Shown: positions 43,252-52,676 of the stretch, in pieces
How positions within the stretch are numbered: the stretch's first letter is position 1
Layout: the number at the start of each line of letters is the position of its first letter
NCBI RefSeq assembly: GCF_026342435.1
Contig: NZ_JAPEMT010000002.1
Coordinates: 2,542,001 to 2,606,000, forward strand
Direction: 5' to 3'
Source: Streptomyces sp. NBC_00237
Lineage (GTDB): Bacteria; Actinomycetota; Actinomycetes; Streptomycetales; Streptomycetaceae
Length of the DNA: 64,000 nt
Made by a program: the position numbers and the translations under genes
Notes under the pieces: model-generated
The model's database searches: none
What the model saw: only the letters and a program-made list of their open reading frames with translations
Told to the model about the DNA's origin: nothing

Positions 43252-44826
43252 CTACTCCCACTCGATGGTGCCCGGCGGCTTGCTCGTGACGTCGAGCACG
43301 ACCCGGTTGACGTCCGCCACCTCGTTGGTGATCCGCGTCGAGATCTTGGCGAGCACGTCGTACGGCATGCGCGTCCAGTCCGCCGTCATGGCGTCCTCGG
43401 AGGACACGGGGCGCAGCACGATCGGGTGGCCGTAGGTGCGGCCGTCGCCCTGCACGCCCACCGAGCGCACGTCGGCGAGCAGCACGACCGGGCACTGCCA
43501 GATCTCGCGGTCGAGACCGGCCGCCGAGAGCTCCTCGCGGGCGATGGCGTCGGCCTCGCGCAGCAGGTCCAGGCGCTCCTTGGTCACGTCACCGACGATG
43601 CGGATGCCGAGGCCGGGGCCGGGGAACGGCTGGCGCTGGACGATCTCCTCCGGGAGACCCAGCTCCTGGCCGACCATCCGGACCTCGTCCTTGAACAGCT
43701 GGCGCAGCGGCTCGACGAGCTCGAACTCGATGTCGTCGGGGAGACCGCCCACGTTGTGGTGCGACTTGATGTTCGCGGTGCCGGTGCCGCCGCCGGACTC
43801 GACGACGTCCGGGTACAGGGTGCCCTGGACCAGGAAAGCGACCGCGGGACCCTCCTCCTGGAGGATCTCCAGCTGGGCCTGCTCGAAGACGCGGATGAAC
43901 TCGCGGCCGATGATCTTCCGCTTGGTCTCCGGGTCGGAGACGCCCGCCAGCGCGTCCAGGAAGCGCTTCTCGGCGTCGACGACGACCAGACGCGCGCCCG
44001 TCGCGGCGACGAAGTCCTTCTCGACCTGCTCGGTCTCGCCCTTGCGCATCAGACCGTGGTCGACGTACACGCAGGTCAGCTGGTCGCCGATGGCCTTCTG
44101 CACGAGGGCGGCGGCGACGGCGGAGTCCACGCCGCCGGACAGGCCGCAGATGGCGCGCTTGTCGCCGACCTGCTCGCGGATGAGGGCGACCTGCTCCTCG
44201 ATGACGTTGCCGGTCGTCCAGGTGGGCTCGATGCCCGCGCCCCGGTACAGGAAGTGCTCCAGGACCTGCTGGCCGTGCGTGGAGTGCAGCACCTCGGGGT
44301 GGTACTGGACGCCGTAGAGCTTCTTCTCGTCGTTCTCGAAGGCGGCGACCGGCACGACGTCCGTGGACGCGGTGACCGTGAAGCCCTCGGGGGCGGCGGA
44401 GCAGGCGTCGCCGTGCGACATCCACACCGACTGCTCGTCCGGGGTGCCCTCGAAGAGCGTGGAGCCGGACCGGGTGACCTTCAGCGGCGTACGGCCGTAC
44501 TCACGGGCGCCGTTGTCGTCGACGGTGCCGCCGAGCGTGGTGGCCATGATCTGGAAGCCGTAGCACATGCCGAAGACGGGCACGCCCGCCTCGAAGAGCG
44601 CACGGTCGATGGACGGGGCGCCCTCGGCGTACACCGAGGACGGACCGCCGGAGAGGATGATCGCCTTCGGGTTCTTCGCGAGCATCTCCGACACCGGCAT
44701 GGTGCTCGGGACGATCTCGCTGTAGATCCGGGCCTCGCGGACACGGCGGGCGATGAGCTGGGCGTACTGCGCGCCGAAGTCGACGACGAGTACGACGTCG
44801 GGGGCGGCGGGGGGCGCTGCGGGCAC
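43252..44826 (-). CDS. guaA: GMP synthase (glutamine-hydrolysing)
   Basis: The 524-aa protein aminates XMP to GMP. The glutamine amidotransferase domain shows VVLVVDFGAQYAQLIARRVRE, the nucleophile GMCYGFQ and HGDAC. The ATP-pyrophosphatase domain has the PP-loop GLSGGVDSAVAAALV. The dimerisation domain ends PPGTIEWE. Family length and motif order are complete. It is a monocistronic gene ending in a terminator; upstream lies a divergent region containing a putative promoter and leader ORF for chorismate mutase. Confidence 0.97.
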   Translation of the reverse strand: MPAAPPAAPDVVLVVDFGAQYAQLIARRVREARIYSEIVPSTMPVSEMLAKNPKAIILSGGPSSVYAEGAPSIDRALFEAGVPVFGMCYGFQIMATTLGGTVDDNGAREYGRTPLKVTRSGSTLFEGTPDEQSVWMSHGDACSAAPEGFTVTASTDVVPVAAFENDEKKLYGVQYHPEVLHSTHGQQVLEHFLYRGAGIEPTWTTGNVIEEQVALIREQVGDKRAICGLSGGVDSAVAAALVQKAIGDQLTCVYVDHGLMRKGETEQVEKDFVAATGARLVVVDAEKRFLDALAGVSDPETKRKIIGREFIRVFEQAQLEILQEEGPAVAFLVQGTLYPDVVESGGGTGTANIKSHHNVGGLPDDIEFELVEPLRQLFKDEVRMVGQELGLPEEIVQRQPFPGPGLGIRIVGDVTKERLDLLREADAIAREELSAAGLDREIWQCPVVLLADVRSVGVQGDGRTYGHPIVLRPVSSEDAMTADWTRMPYDVLAKISTRITNEVADVNRVVLDVTSKPPGTIEWE

Positions 44827-44958
44827 GGGCGGCCTTCCGGCGGTGAAGGGGGGTCGGGAGTGTCGATTCTACCGGGGCGGGACGAGGGCCCCTGTTGGAC
44901 GGCCGTACAGCCGCCGGGCCCTGGGACGGACGTCTCATCATCCGGGCCCGCGTTGGCC

Positions 44959-45064
44959 GGGGTGCGCGGACGGGTCCATAATGCTCCCCATGCGCTCGTA
45001 CACGACCTCCGTCTTTACCTATGGCACCCGGCCCGTCCGGTTGCCACGGTCGTGCTGCTTGTAG
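44959..45064 (+). promoter_or_regulatory. Putative promoter and leaderless leader ORF before chorismate mutase
   Basis: A promoter-like pair is seen: TTGGCC at about 44953-44958, 18 bp, CATAAT at 44977-44982. An ATG at 44990 would be at or next to the transcription start, so translation would be leaderless. The ORF (44990-45064) encodes 24 residues, MRSYTTSVFTYG then TRPVRLPRSCCL, with two Tyr, one Phe and a Cys pair and rare codons TTT and TAT. It ends 110 nt before the chorismate mutase start. Whether it is an attenuator is unproven. Confidence 0.4.
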
Positions 45065-45174
45065 CAACTGACAAGCGACTTCCCAGGCGCCCCGGGCCGA
45101 CAGGCTCGGAGCGCTCTGTCGTTTCCGGACCTGGTGGCCGTGGCGGGTGCCTCCTTCACCCCAGGAGTACGGAC

Positions 45175-45468
45175 ATGAGCAACGCCCTCACCACGACCGA
45201 GATCACCGGGGCCCGCACCGAGGACGCGGCCGCCCTCATCACGGGTGCGCGCGAGCGCATCGACGCCCTGGACGACCGGATCATCGGGCTCGTCCAGGAG
45301 CGGATGGCCGTTTCCGCCGTCATCCAGGAGGCGCGTATGACGTCGGGCGGGCGCCGGGTGAACCTGTCGCGCGAGATGGAGGTCCTGGGCCACTACAGGG
45401 ACGCCCTCGGCAAGCCCGGCACGACGCTCGCCATGACGCTGCTCGAACTGTGCCGGGGCCGCGTCTGA
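45175..45468 (+). CDS. Chorismate mutase, AroQ type
   Basis: The 97-aa helical protein shows the AroQ pattern: ARERIDALDDRIIGLVQERMAVSAVIQEAR (Arg and Asp in the first helix, Arg in LVQERM, Lys/Gln position later) and a third helix to LLELCRGRV. It converts chorismate to prephenate for Phe and Tyr synthesis. AGGAG lies 7 nt before the ATG; a much longer in-frame open reading frame upstream is antisense to guaA and the aldolase and is rejected. A possible leader ORF lies upstream. Confidence 0.9.
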   Translation: MSNALTTTEITGARTEDAAALITGARERIDALDDRIIGLVQERMAVSAVIQEARMTSGGRRVNLSREMEVLGHYRDALGKPGTTLAMTLLELCRGRV

Positions 45469-45954
45469 GGTTCCGGGCGCACGGTTGCGGGCGCGCAGGG
45501 GGGCGCGTGCGTTCCTGCGGTCACTCGTACGGCGCGTGACCGGGGCGACGGCGGCTTCGTTGGTCCCGGTGCCACGCGTGGCCCCGGTTGGGGCGTGTGA
45601 CGTACGGGCTTCGGCGGTACGTCGTGGGACCTCGCCCCAGCGTGTGCGACCGGACGGCAGGGGACAGCCACAAGGTCGCCCCAGGCGGTCGGCTCCGGGG
45701 ACGCCCGGAGCCGGTCGGCAGGGTTTGCTCCTTCCGCGTCCCGCCCGGCGGCATCCAGTGACGTTCACCAGCGGCATACAGCGGCACGCAGTGGCGCAGA
45801 TCACGTGAGAGTTTTGCGTGTACGCGTACAACCCTTCCTGTCGATCATGGGTCTCCCTTGCGTATCGGTGGACATTGGTGCATCTCCAGCACCGTTGGCC
45901 CCTCACATCTCGTGCCACGTCCCCCAGTGGGCACGCCAGACTTTCTGAGGTCCC
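45469..45954. other. 486-bp intergenic region with a perfect palindrome
   Basis: No gene is supported here. The half nearest the sortase-substrate gene is AT-richer and holds a perfect 12-bp palindrome TGTACGCGTACA at 45819-45830, a candidate operator or promoter element. Confidence 0.5.
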
Positions 45955-47031
45955 ATGAAACTGCGCCGTTCCCTGGCCCTCGCGGCCGCCACGGCCGTCA
46001 TAGCCCCCGTTTCGCTGCTGTCGGCGACTGCCGCCTTCGCGGACACCCCGGCCCCGGGCTCCACCCCCGCCGCCACGGCCTCCCCCGACCCGTCCAAGGA
46101 CGGCACGAAGGCGGACGACACCGCCCCGTCCGGCGAGAAGAAGGACGAGAAGCCGGGCGACGCGGTCGCCGACAAGAAGGACGAGACCAAGCCGGGCGAG
46201 AAGCCGGACGGCAAGGTCCCGGACAAGAAGGACGAGACCAAGCCCGACAACCAGAAGGACGGCGACAAGGACGGGAAGCCCGGCAAGCCCGGCGCCACCG
46301 TCACGCCCTCCCCCTCGGTCCCCGCCAAGGGCGAGGAGGAGATCGACGAGGACTTCGACGAGGACATCCTCTGCAAGGACGTCAAGGTCGACATCCGGCT
46401 GAGCGGCGTACCCGGCAAGATCGTCGCGGGCAGCGGCTGGCACACCTTCGACCTGAGCTTCGTCAACACGTCGGGCCGCGACCTCACGAACGTCGCGTTC
46501 CTCGCCGCTGTCGCCAAGGACGCGACGGCCGAGGAGCCCTTCACCAACAAGCAGATCCAGCTCCAGGCGTACAACGAGGACGCCAAGAGCTGGGAGGCCG
46601 TCACCATCGAGGACCTGAGCGCCGGTTACGTCGGCGAGACGGACGTCTTCGAGGACGGCGCCGAGGTCAAGGTCAAGCTGCGTCTCAGCGTCAAGCAGGG
46701 CGCTCCGGCGGGCTCCGGCTTCACCTTCGGCGGCAGCATGTACTTCAACGAGGCCGAAGAGTGCCTCGGCCTCGCCGACAACTCGTACCGCTTCCAGATC
46801 GTGAAGCCCGGTACGGACACCGGCGGCACCAAGCCCCAGGAGGGCGGCAAGACCCCGCTGCCCTCGAAGAAGCCGTCCAAGCCGACCACGGCGCTGCCGC
46901 AGCTCACCGGCAACCTCGCCGAGACCGGCTCCTCGTCGCAGCTGCCGATGTTCGCCCTGGCGGGCGGCGCGGCCGTGGCGCTGGGTGCGGGCGCGATGTT
47001 CGTCGTACGCCGTAAGAAGGCGCAGGCGTAA
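45955..47031 (+). CDS. LAXTG cell-wall anchored protein, class E sortase substrate
   Basis: The 358-aa protein has a signal peptide (MKLRRSLALAAATAVIAPVSLLSATAAFA), a long Lys/Asp/Pro/Gly repeat region (about 30-125; units like KKDETKPGEKPDGK), and a beta-rich domain (about 130-290) with Cys in EDILCKD and AEECLGL. The Pro-rich spacer leads to a sorting signal: LAETG, hydrophobic helix LPMFALAGGAAVALGAGAMFVV and RRKKAQA tail. The LAXTG motif is that of Streptomyces class E sortases, so it is predicted to be linked to the wall. GAGGTC lies 5 nt before ATG. No sortase gene is in the window. Confidence 0.9.
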   Translation: MKLRRSLALAAATAVIAPVSLLSATAAFADTPAPGSTPAATASPDPSKDGTKADDTAPSGEKKDEKPGDAVADKKDETKPGEKPDGKVPDKKDETKPDNQKDGDKDGKPGKPGATVTPSPSVPAKGEEEIDEDFDEDILCKDVKVDIRLSGVPGKIVAGSGWHTFDLSFVNTSGRDLTNVAFLAAVAKDATAEEPFTNKQIQLQAYNEDAKSWEAVTIEDLSAGYVGETDVFEDGAEVKVKLRLSVKQGAPAGSGFTFGGSMYFNEAEECLGLADNSYRFQIVKPGTDTGGTKPQEGGKTPLPSKKPSKPTTALPQLTGNLAETGSSSQLPMFALAGGAAVALGAGAMFVVRRKKAQA

Positions 47032-47041
47032 CAACGCTGGG

Positions 47042-47080
47042 AAGGGGGGCTGCATTCGGAGGGGGATGCAGCCCCCCTTT
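47042..47080. terminator. Terminator between sortase substrate and GMC oxidoreductase genes
   Basis: A 14-bp inverted repeat (47042-47055 with 47066-47079) has a run of T at its end; it can serve both converging genes. Confidence 0.75.
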
Positions 47081-47096
47081 CGCGTGCCCGGGACCG

Positions 47097-48932
47097 CTAC
47101 TGCCGCTTCGGCGGCACCGCGGGAACCTCCAGGAACGGCAGCCGGAGCGCGCCGAACGCCTTCTCGGGCACGGCGGGGTGCTTCGGCTCGACCGCCGGGA
47201 GACGTACGTACGCCTCACCCTGGGCCGGACGCGGGTCCGCCTCGCCCTTGTTGGGCCACAGCGACATGGCGCGTTCCGCTTGTGCGGTGATGGTGAGGGA
47301 GGGGTTCACACCGAGGTTGGCGGAGACCGCGGAACCGTCGACGACCGAGATGCCGGGGTGGCCGTAGAGGCGGTGGTACGGGTCGATGACGCCCTCGTCC
47401 GCGCTCGCGCCGATCGGGCAGCCGCCCAGGAAGTGCGCGGTGAGCGGGGTGCCCATGAGCTCGCCGATGTTGCTTCCGGCGAAGCCGTTGATCTCCCGGG
47501 CGAGGAGGGTGGCGGCGCGGGTCGCCTCGGGGATCTGCTTGGGGTTGGGCGCGCCGTGGCCCTGTCGGGCGGTGAGGAGGCCCTTTCCGATGCCGCCCGG
47601 TTTGCGGTACGTCGTCAGGGAGTTGTCGAGGGACTGCATGACGAGGCCGATGATGGTCTTCTCCGACCAGCGGTGGTTGGAGAGGGAGCGGGCCGCGAGG
47701 GTCGGGTGCCGCAGGACGTTGACGGCCCAGCCCAGCGCGCGCGGGAACTTCTCCGCGTACGGCACCTGGAGGATCGACATCGCGCCCATGGCGTTGGAGC
47801 CCCTGCCGTAGCGGACCGGCTCGATGTGGGTGTCGGCGTCCGGGTGGATCGAGGACGTGATGGCGACGCCGCGCGTGAAGTCGACCTTCTTCGAACCGGC
47901 GGAGGTGGCGAGCTGCGCGCCGTGCGCCTTGCGGTAGCGGCGGTCGGTGGTCTGGGAGCCCACCAGGGCCTCGGAGTTGGTGCGGGTCAGCTCGCCGAGC
48001 TTCGCGGAGAGGCGGGGCAGGTGGCCGCCGTCCTTCATCGTGTGCAGGAGGGTCTGGGTGCCGTACGTCCCGGCGGCGACGACGACGCGGCGGGCCCGGA
48101 AGATCTTCCGGGTGCCCTTGCGGCGGGCGTCGGTGGGGGCGGTGGCGACGCGGTAGCCGCCGTCGGGGTGGTCGGCGAGGCCGAGGACGGAGGTCATGGG
48201 GTGGATGACGGCCCCGGCCTGTTCGGCGAGGTGGAGGTAGTTCTCGTTGAGGGTGTTCTTGGCGCCGTGGCGGCAGCCGGTCATGCACTCGCCGCACTCG
48301 GTGCACCCCTTGCGAGCTGGGCCTTTGCCTCCGAAGTAGGGGTCGGGAACTTCCGCGCCCGGCTTGGACGTTGAGGTGGCATCGGCGTCCCGCCCGTCGC
48401 CGTAGAAGACGCCCACCGGGGCCAGATGGAAGGTGTCGCCCACACCCATCGCCTCGGCGGTCGCTTTCAGGTGGACGTCGGACGGGGTCATGGTCGGGTT
48501 GATGCGCACGCCCAGCATCCGCTTGGCCTGGTCGTAGTACGGAGCGAGTTCGTCCTGCCAGTCGGTGATGCCCGCCCACTGCTGGTCCTCGAAGAAGGGA
48601 GCGGGAGGTACGTAGAGGGTGTTGGCGTAGTTCAGCGAACCGCCGCCGACGCCCGCACCTGCCAGGACCATGACGTTTCCCAACAGGTGCACCCGCTGGA
48701 TGCCGAAGAGGCCCAGCGCGGGAGCCCACAGGTAGTTCTTCAGGTCCCAGGAGTTCCTGGGCAGGGTACCGCGGGTGAAGCGGCGCCCGGCCTCCAGGAC
48801 GCCGACGCGGTACCCCTTCTCCGTGAGCCGGAGCGCGGAGACGGCCCCGCCGAAGCCGGAGCCGACGACGATCACGTCGTAGTCGAACTCCCCGTCCGCA
48901 TCCTGGTTGTGGGCAGAGCTCTCCTCGGACAC
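47097..48932 (-). CDS. GMC-family FAD-dependent oxidoreductase (cholesterol-oxidase-like)
   Basis: The product is about 611 aa. The dinucleotide-binding N-terminus is DYDVIVVGSGFGGAVSALRL with VGVLEAGRRF. The GMC pattern LAGAGVGGGSLNYANTLY follows. A Cys cluster, CTECGECMTGCRHGAKN, recalls the Fe-S or GMC-type cholesterol oxidase relatives. The C-terminus has HFLGGCPIGASADEGVID and the closing VVDGSAVSANLGVNPSLTITAQAERA. It oxidises an alcohol, possibly a sterol or hydroxylated polyketide. GTG 48932 is preferred from a GAGG site 6 nt upstream; GTG 48938 is possible. It precedes a succinate-semialdehyde dehydrogenase gene on the same strand. Confidence 0.88.
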   Translation of the reverse strand: MSEESSAHNQDADGEFDYDVIVVGSGFGGAVSALRLTEKGYRVGVLEAGRRFTRGTLPRNSWDLKNYLWAPALGLFGIQRVHLLGNVMVLAGAGVGGGSLNYANTLYVPPAPFFEDQQWAGITDWQDELAPYYDQAKRMLGVRINPTMTPSDVHLKATAEAMGVGDTFHLAPVGVFYGDGRDADATSTSKPGAEVPDPYFGGKGPARKGCTECGECMTGCRHGAKNTLNENYLHLAEQAGAVIHPMTSVLGLADHPDGGYRVATAPTDARRKGTRKIFRARRVVVAAGTYGTQTLLHTMKDGGHLPRLSAKLGELTRTNSEALVGSQTTDRRYRKAHGAQLATSAGSKKVDFTRGVAITSSIHPDADTHIEPVRYGRGSNAMGAMSILQVPYAEKFPRALGWAVNVLRHPTLAARSLSNHRWSEKTIIGLVMQSLDNSLTTYRKPGGIGKGLLTARQGHGAPNPKQIPEATRAATLLAREINGFAGSNIGELMGTPLTAHFLGGCPIGASADEGVIDPYHRLYGHPGISVVDGSAVSANLGVNPSLTITAQAERAMSLWPNKGEADPRPAQGEAYVRLPAVEPKHPAVPEKAFGALRLPFLEVPAVPPKRQ

Positions 48933-49049
48933 GTGCACACCTCGTTCTTTTCGTTCCTTGAAAAGTGAATAGAGAGAGGCAGATCGGGGCGGGCCGGGGC
49001 GTGGCCCGACCCGCCCGACGCGCCTGACCTGCCCGACCCGCCCGAGGCG

Positions 49050-50666
49050 TCAGCGCAGGCGCAGTGCCTTCATCGCCTTGAGGCTGGTGGTCATGAACGC
49101 CGCGTACTTCTCGTCGTCCATCCCGAAGGACGGCGCGAGCGGGATCAGCCGCTGGTGGGCGACGGTCTGCGCCTCGGTGTACTTCAGGATGCCCTCGGAG
49201 CCGTGCCGTCGGCTCAGCCCGGACTCCTTCATGCCGCCCATGGGGGCGCGGACGCTGGCGTACGCGGGACCGTAGCCCTCGTTGATGTTGACGGTGCCGG
49301 TGCGCAGACGGGAGGCGACGGCGTGGCCGCGCTTGGCGTTCTTGGTCCAGACGCTCGAATTCAGGCCGTACGACGTCCCGTTGGCCTCCGCCACGGCCTC
49401 GTCCTCGTCGCGGAACCGGTAGATCGAGACGACCGGGCCGAAGGTCTCCTCGCCGCAGACCGCCATCGGGGTCTCGACGCCCTCCAGGATGGTCGGCTCG
49501 TAGAAGTACGGGCCGACGTCGGGGCGGGCGGTGCCCCCGGCGAGGACGGTCGCGCCCTTGTTGACGGCCTCGTCGACGTGCCGGGTGACGGTCTCCAGCT
49601 GGCGGGGGCCGACCAGGGAGCCCAGGTCCGCGCCGTACGCCAGGGAGTTGCCCAGGCGCATGGCCTTCGTCCGGGCGACGAAGCGCTGCACGAAGTCGTC
49701 GGCTATCGACTCGTGGACGTACAGCCGCTCGATGGAGATGCAGAGCTGTCCGGCGGAGGCGAAGCAGGCGCGGACGGCTCCGGCGGCGGCCTTCTCGACG
49801 TCGGCGTCCTCAAGGACCAGCATGGCGTTCTTGCCGCCGAGTTCGAGGGAGACGCCGACCAGACGCGCGCCCGCGCTCCGGGCGATCTCGCGGCCGGTGC
49901 GGGTGGAGCCGGTGAAGGAGACGTAGTCGGCGTGCTGGACGACGGCGGGGCCGACGACGGGGCCCTCGCCGAGGACGACCTGGAAGACCTCCGGCGGCAG
50001 GCCCGCCTCGACCAGCAGGTCCCGGCCCCACAGGGCGGACAGCGCGGTCTCGGTGTCGGGCTTCATCACCAGGGCGTTGCCCGCGACCAGGGCGGGCAGG
50101 CAGTCGCCGACGGACAGTTCGAAGGGGTAGTTCCACGGCGAGATCTGGCCGACGACGCCGCGCGGCTGGCGCTGCTCGGTGACCTTGGTGAGCACGGGGA
50201 CGGCGCCCGTGTGCCGCTTGGGCTTCAGGTACGAGGGGGCCTGGCGGCCGTAGTGCCGGGCGGCCATCGCGACGGCCTGGATCTCCTCGTGGGCGTGCAG
50301 CCGGGCCTTGCCGGTCTCCAGCTGGATCAGGTCGAGGATCTCGGCCTGGCGCTGGAGGACGAGGTCGTGGAAGCGCAGCAGCACGGCGGCGCGCTGCTTG
50401 ACGGGCAGGCCGCCCCAGGCGGGCTGGGCGGTGCGGGCCCGCTCGAAGGCCAGGGCGACGTCCTCGGGGGTGGACTCGGGGAGGTCGGCCAGCTTCTCGC
50501 CGGTGAACGGCGCGTGGCTCGCGGTCCGTCCCGAGCCGACCACGCCCCGGGTCAGCTGGGCGACCACTTCGGGAGTGACCACGTCGGCCGCGGTGCGCGC
50601 GCCGGCCGGCGCGGAGGCCAAGGGGTTGGTGCCGAGGGGTGCCGTGAGGGCCTGCGAGTCCGTCAT
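49050..50666 (-). CDS. gabD2: Succinate-semialdehyde dehydrogenase
   Basis: The 538-aa aldehyde dehydrogenase has WNYPFELSVGDCLPALVAGNALVMKPDTET (Asn and Lys of NADP binding), FTGSTRTGREIA, ELGGKN with catalytic Glu, and GQLCISIERL with catalytic Cys. Conserved tail motifs are FGPVVSIYRF and GGMKESGLSRRHGSEGI. The sequence looks most like actinobacterial succinate-semialdehyde dehydrogenase of the GabD2 type, which oxidises succinate semialdehyde to succinate. It lies upstream of the GMC gene on the same strand with about 110 bp between, so co-transcription is possible. Confidence 0.88.
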   Translation of the reverse strand: MTDSQALTAPLGTNPLASAPAGARTAADVVTPEVVAQLTRGVVGSGRTASHAPFTGEKLADLPESTPEDVALAFERARTAQPAWGGLPVKQRAAVLLRFHDLVLQRQAEILDLIQLETGKARLHAHEEIQAVAMAARHYGRQAPSYLKPKRHTGAVPVLTKVTEQRQPRGVVGQISPWNYPFELSVGDCLPALVAGNALVMKPDTETALSALWGRDLLVEAGLPPEVFQVVLGEGPVVGPAVVQHADYVSFTGSTRTGREIARSAGARLVGVSLELGGKNAMLVLEDADVEKAAAGAVRACFASAGQLCISIERLYVHESIADDFVQRFVARTKAMRLGNSLAYGADLGSLVGPRQLETVTRHVDEAVNKGATVLAGGTARPDVGPYFYEPTILEGVETPMAVCGEETFGPVVSIYRFRDEDEAVAEANGTSYGLNSSVWTKNAKRGHAVASRLRTGTVNINEGYGPAYASVRAPMGGMKESGLSRRHGSEGILKYTEAQTVAHQRLIPLAPSFGMDDEKYAAFMTTSLKAMKALRLR

Positions 50667-50805
50667 GCGTGCGAGCGTATTGCCCGTCGGGCACTTTTGG
50701 TACCCGTCGGTAACGGCTTTTCACCGGCCTCTCACGACCATGCCAGCAGCCGCTGGCACATAGGCCCTGATCAGGGGCGCTTCCACTGATCAGAAGCGGC
50801 TGCGA

Positions 50806-52581
50806 CTAGAGATCCAGGATCTTGAGGTACGTGGTGATGTCGTTGAACAGCTGCTCTCCCTCGGCCGCGAACCTGCCCTCCGACGGCATGGCCACGTGCA
50901 GCCGCCAGTACGCCTTCTTCTCCTCGCTGAGCAGCAGCCGCTCGTGGTACCGGTAGCGGATCGGGTCCTTCTCGGTGTCGCTGGTGCTGTACGGCGTGAA
51001 GTCGACGACCGTGTCGAAGGACTTCTTGCCCTGCCAGGTCGTGTCCGTGGTCTTGACCTCGGCCTTCTTCACGTCCAGTCCGCTCTTGCCGCCCTTGCGG
51101 TAGTACTGCGACCAGCCGGACTTGGTCGGCTTCACATCGTCGTCGTCGATGTCTTCGAGGGCGACCCGCTCGAACTTCACCTGGAACACGTTGCCCGGCT
51201 CGTAGTAGTTCTCGATCCCGGCGTCGTTGTCCTCGGCCTTCTTGTAGTCGCCCGGGAGGTACACCTCCGCAGTGACGCTCTGGAGTTCACGGTGCAGCTT
51301 CCAGCCTTCCGGCGGCCCGTCGCCCGCGAAGGGGTTCACCAGGACCACGACGAGCGCGAGGGCGAGGACGAGGACTCCGCCGAGCAGCCCGAACCGCGCC
51401 TTCTTGCTGCGCTGGAGCACCGGCGGAACCCAGTCCGACGCGCTACCCGGCCGCATCACCCGGGTCGGCGCCGACGGGGGCGGCGGGGCCTGGCCCGTCG
51501 CCTTCTCCAGCGCCTGGCGCACCTCGTCGGGGTGCGGGCGGGCCGCCGGGTCCTTGTGCAGCAGCCGCATCACCAGCGCGCCGAAGGCCCCGGAGCCCCG
51601 GGCGGGCGTCTGCGGATCGGCGGACAGCACGGCCTGGAGGGTGGCGGGAGTGTTGGAGCGGCGGTACGGCGACATTCCCTCGACCGCCGCGTAGAGCACC
51701 ACGCCCAGCGACCACAGGTCGGAGGCGGGGCCAGGACGCTGGCCCAGCACCCGCTCGGGCGCGATGAATTCGGGCGAGCCGACGAACCCGCCGGTGTCGG
51801 TGAGCCCCTGCTCGCCCTCTATCTGCGCGATCCCGAAGTCGCTGAGGACCACCCGGTCGCCCTGCCCGAGCATCACGTTGTCGGGTTTGACGTCGCGGTG
51901 CAGCACGCCCGCCTGGTGGGCGGCGGTCAGCGCGCCGAGGACGGCGAGCCCGATGCGGGCCGCCTCCCGCACGTCGAGAGTGCCCTCCTGGAGCCGGTCG
52001 CCCAGCGAGTGCCCCTGGATCAGCTCCATCACGATCCACGGCTTGCCGTCCTCGACGACCACGTCGTGCATGGTCACCACGGACGGGTGCTCGATCCGGG
52101 CGGCGGCCCGCGCCTCGCGCTGCATGCGCAGGTAGACGTTGTGCCGCTGGCGCTCGGGGAGGTGGTCCGGCACGCGGGGTTCCTTCACCGCGACGTCGCG
52201 GTCCACGACCTCGTCGTGGGCCCGCCAGACCGTGCCCATGCCGCCGTGCCCGAGCCGGGAGACCAGGCGGTAGCGGCCGCCGATGGTGCGGCCCGCCTCC
52301 GGGTCGGTCAACCCGGTCGCCCGGGTGCCCTGGACGGGTACCTGGGGCGGGGTGTGCGCCGGGGGCTGCCGGGGCGTGGGCGACGGGTGGGGTCCCTGGG
52401 CCTGGGCGTACTGCTGGGACGGGTTTTCCTGGTAGGGAGAGCCGGGCCGGTACGGGGTTCCGCCCGGGTACGGGGCGCCCTGATGGTTCGTCACGCCCTG
52501 CTGCGGCGGCGGCTGTGGTGCGTTCGGCGGTCGGAGCTCGTAGCTGGTGGGCTCGTACGCCTGTCCCCCGTCGTTCGTCAT
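50806..52581 (-). CDS. Receptor-type Ser/Thr protein kinase
   Basis: The 591-aa protein has a disordered Pro/Gln-rich N-terminus (about 1-95), then a complete kinase domain: GHGGMGTVWRAHDEVVDRDVAVKEPRV (Gly loop and Lys), LHRDVKPDNVML (catalytic loop), SDFGIAQ (DFG) and GSPEFIAPERV (activation segment). One membrane helix (about 395-415; FGLLGGVLVLALALVVVLV) precedes an external domain beginning PPEGWKLHRELQSVTAEVYLPGDYKK, similar to the outer domains of the neighbouring kinases. No PASTA repeats. First of four kinase-type genes here in the order of the plus strand. Probably controls envelope or developmental processes. Confidence 0.92.
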   Translation of the reverse strand: MTNDGGQAYEPTSYELRPPNAPQPPPQQGVTNHQGAPYPGGTPYRPGSPYQENPSQQYAQAQGPHPSPTPRQPPAHTPPQVPVQGTRATGLTDPEAGRTIGGRYRLVSRLGHGGMGTVWRAHDEVVDRDVAVKEPRVPDHLPERQRHNVYLRMQREARAAARIEHPSVVTMHDVVVEDGKPWIVMELIQGHSLGDRLQEGTLDVREAARIGLAVLGALTAAHQAGVLHRDVKPDNVMLGQGDRVVLSDFGIAQIEGEQGLTDTGGFVGSPEFIAPERVLGQRPGPASDLWSLGVVLYAAVEGMSPYRRSNTPATLQAVLSADPQTPARGSGAFGALVMRLLHKDPAARPHPDEVRQALEKATGQAPPPPSAPTRVMRPGSASDWVPPVLQRSKKARFGLLGGVLVLALALVVVLVNPFAGDGPPEGWKLHRELQSVTAEVYLPGDYKKAEDNDAGIENYYEPGNVFQVKFERVALEDIDDDDVKPTKSGWSQYYRKGGKSGLDVKKAEVKTTDTTWQGKKSFDTVVDFTPYSTSDTEKDPIRYRYHERLLLSEEKKAYWRLHVAMPSEGRFAAEGEQLFNDITTYLKILDL

Positions 52582-52676
52582 GCCCACCATCCTGACGGGT
52601 GCCTTGCGCGCGGTGCCACCGGGGTGGTTGAGCGATGCAGAGCCGTGACCGTGTCAACACTCCAGCACCACGTGCC

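Noticed and set aside
42370..45174. Plus-strand frame leading into chorismate mutase
   Set aside because: Antisense to class II aldolase and guaA. The AGGAG site fixes the mutase start at 45175.
45174..45468. Chorismate mutase as a secreted (AroQ-gamma) form
   Set aside because: No signal peptide and only 97 residues; it is the short cytoplasmic type.
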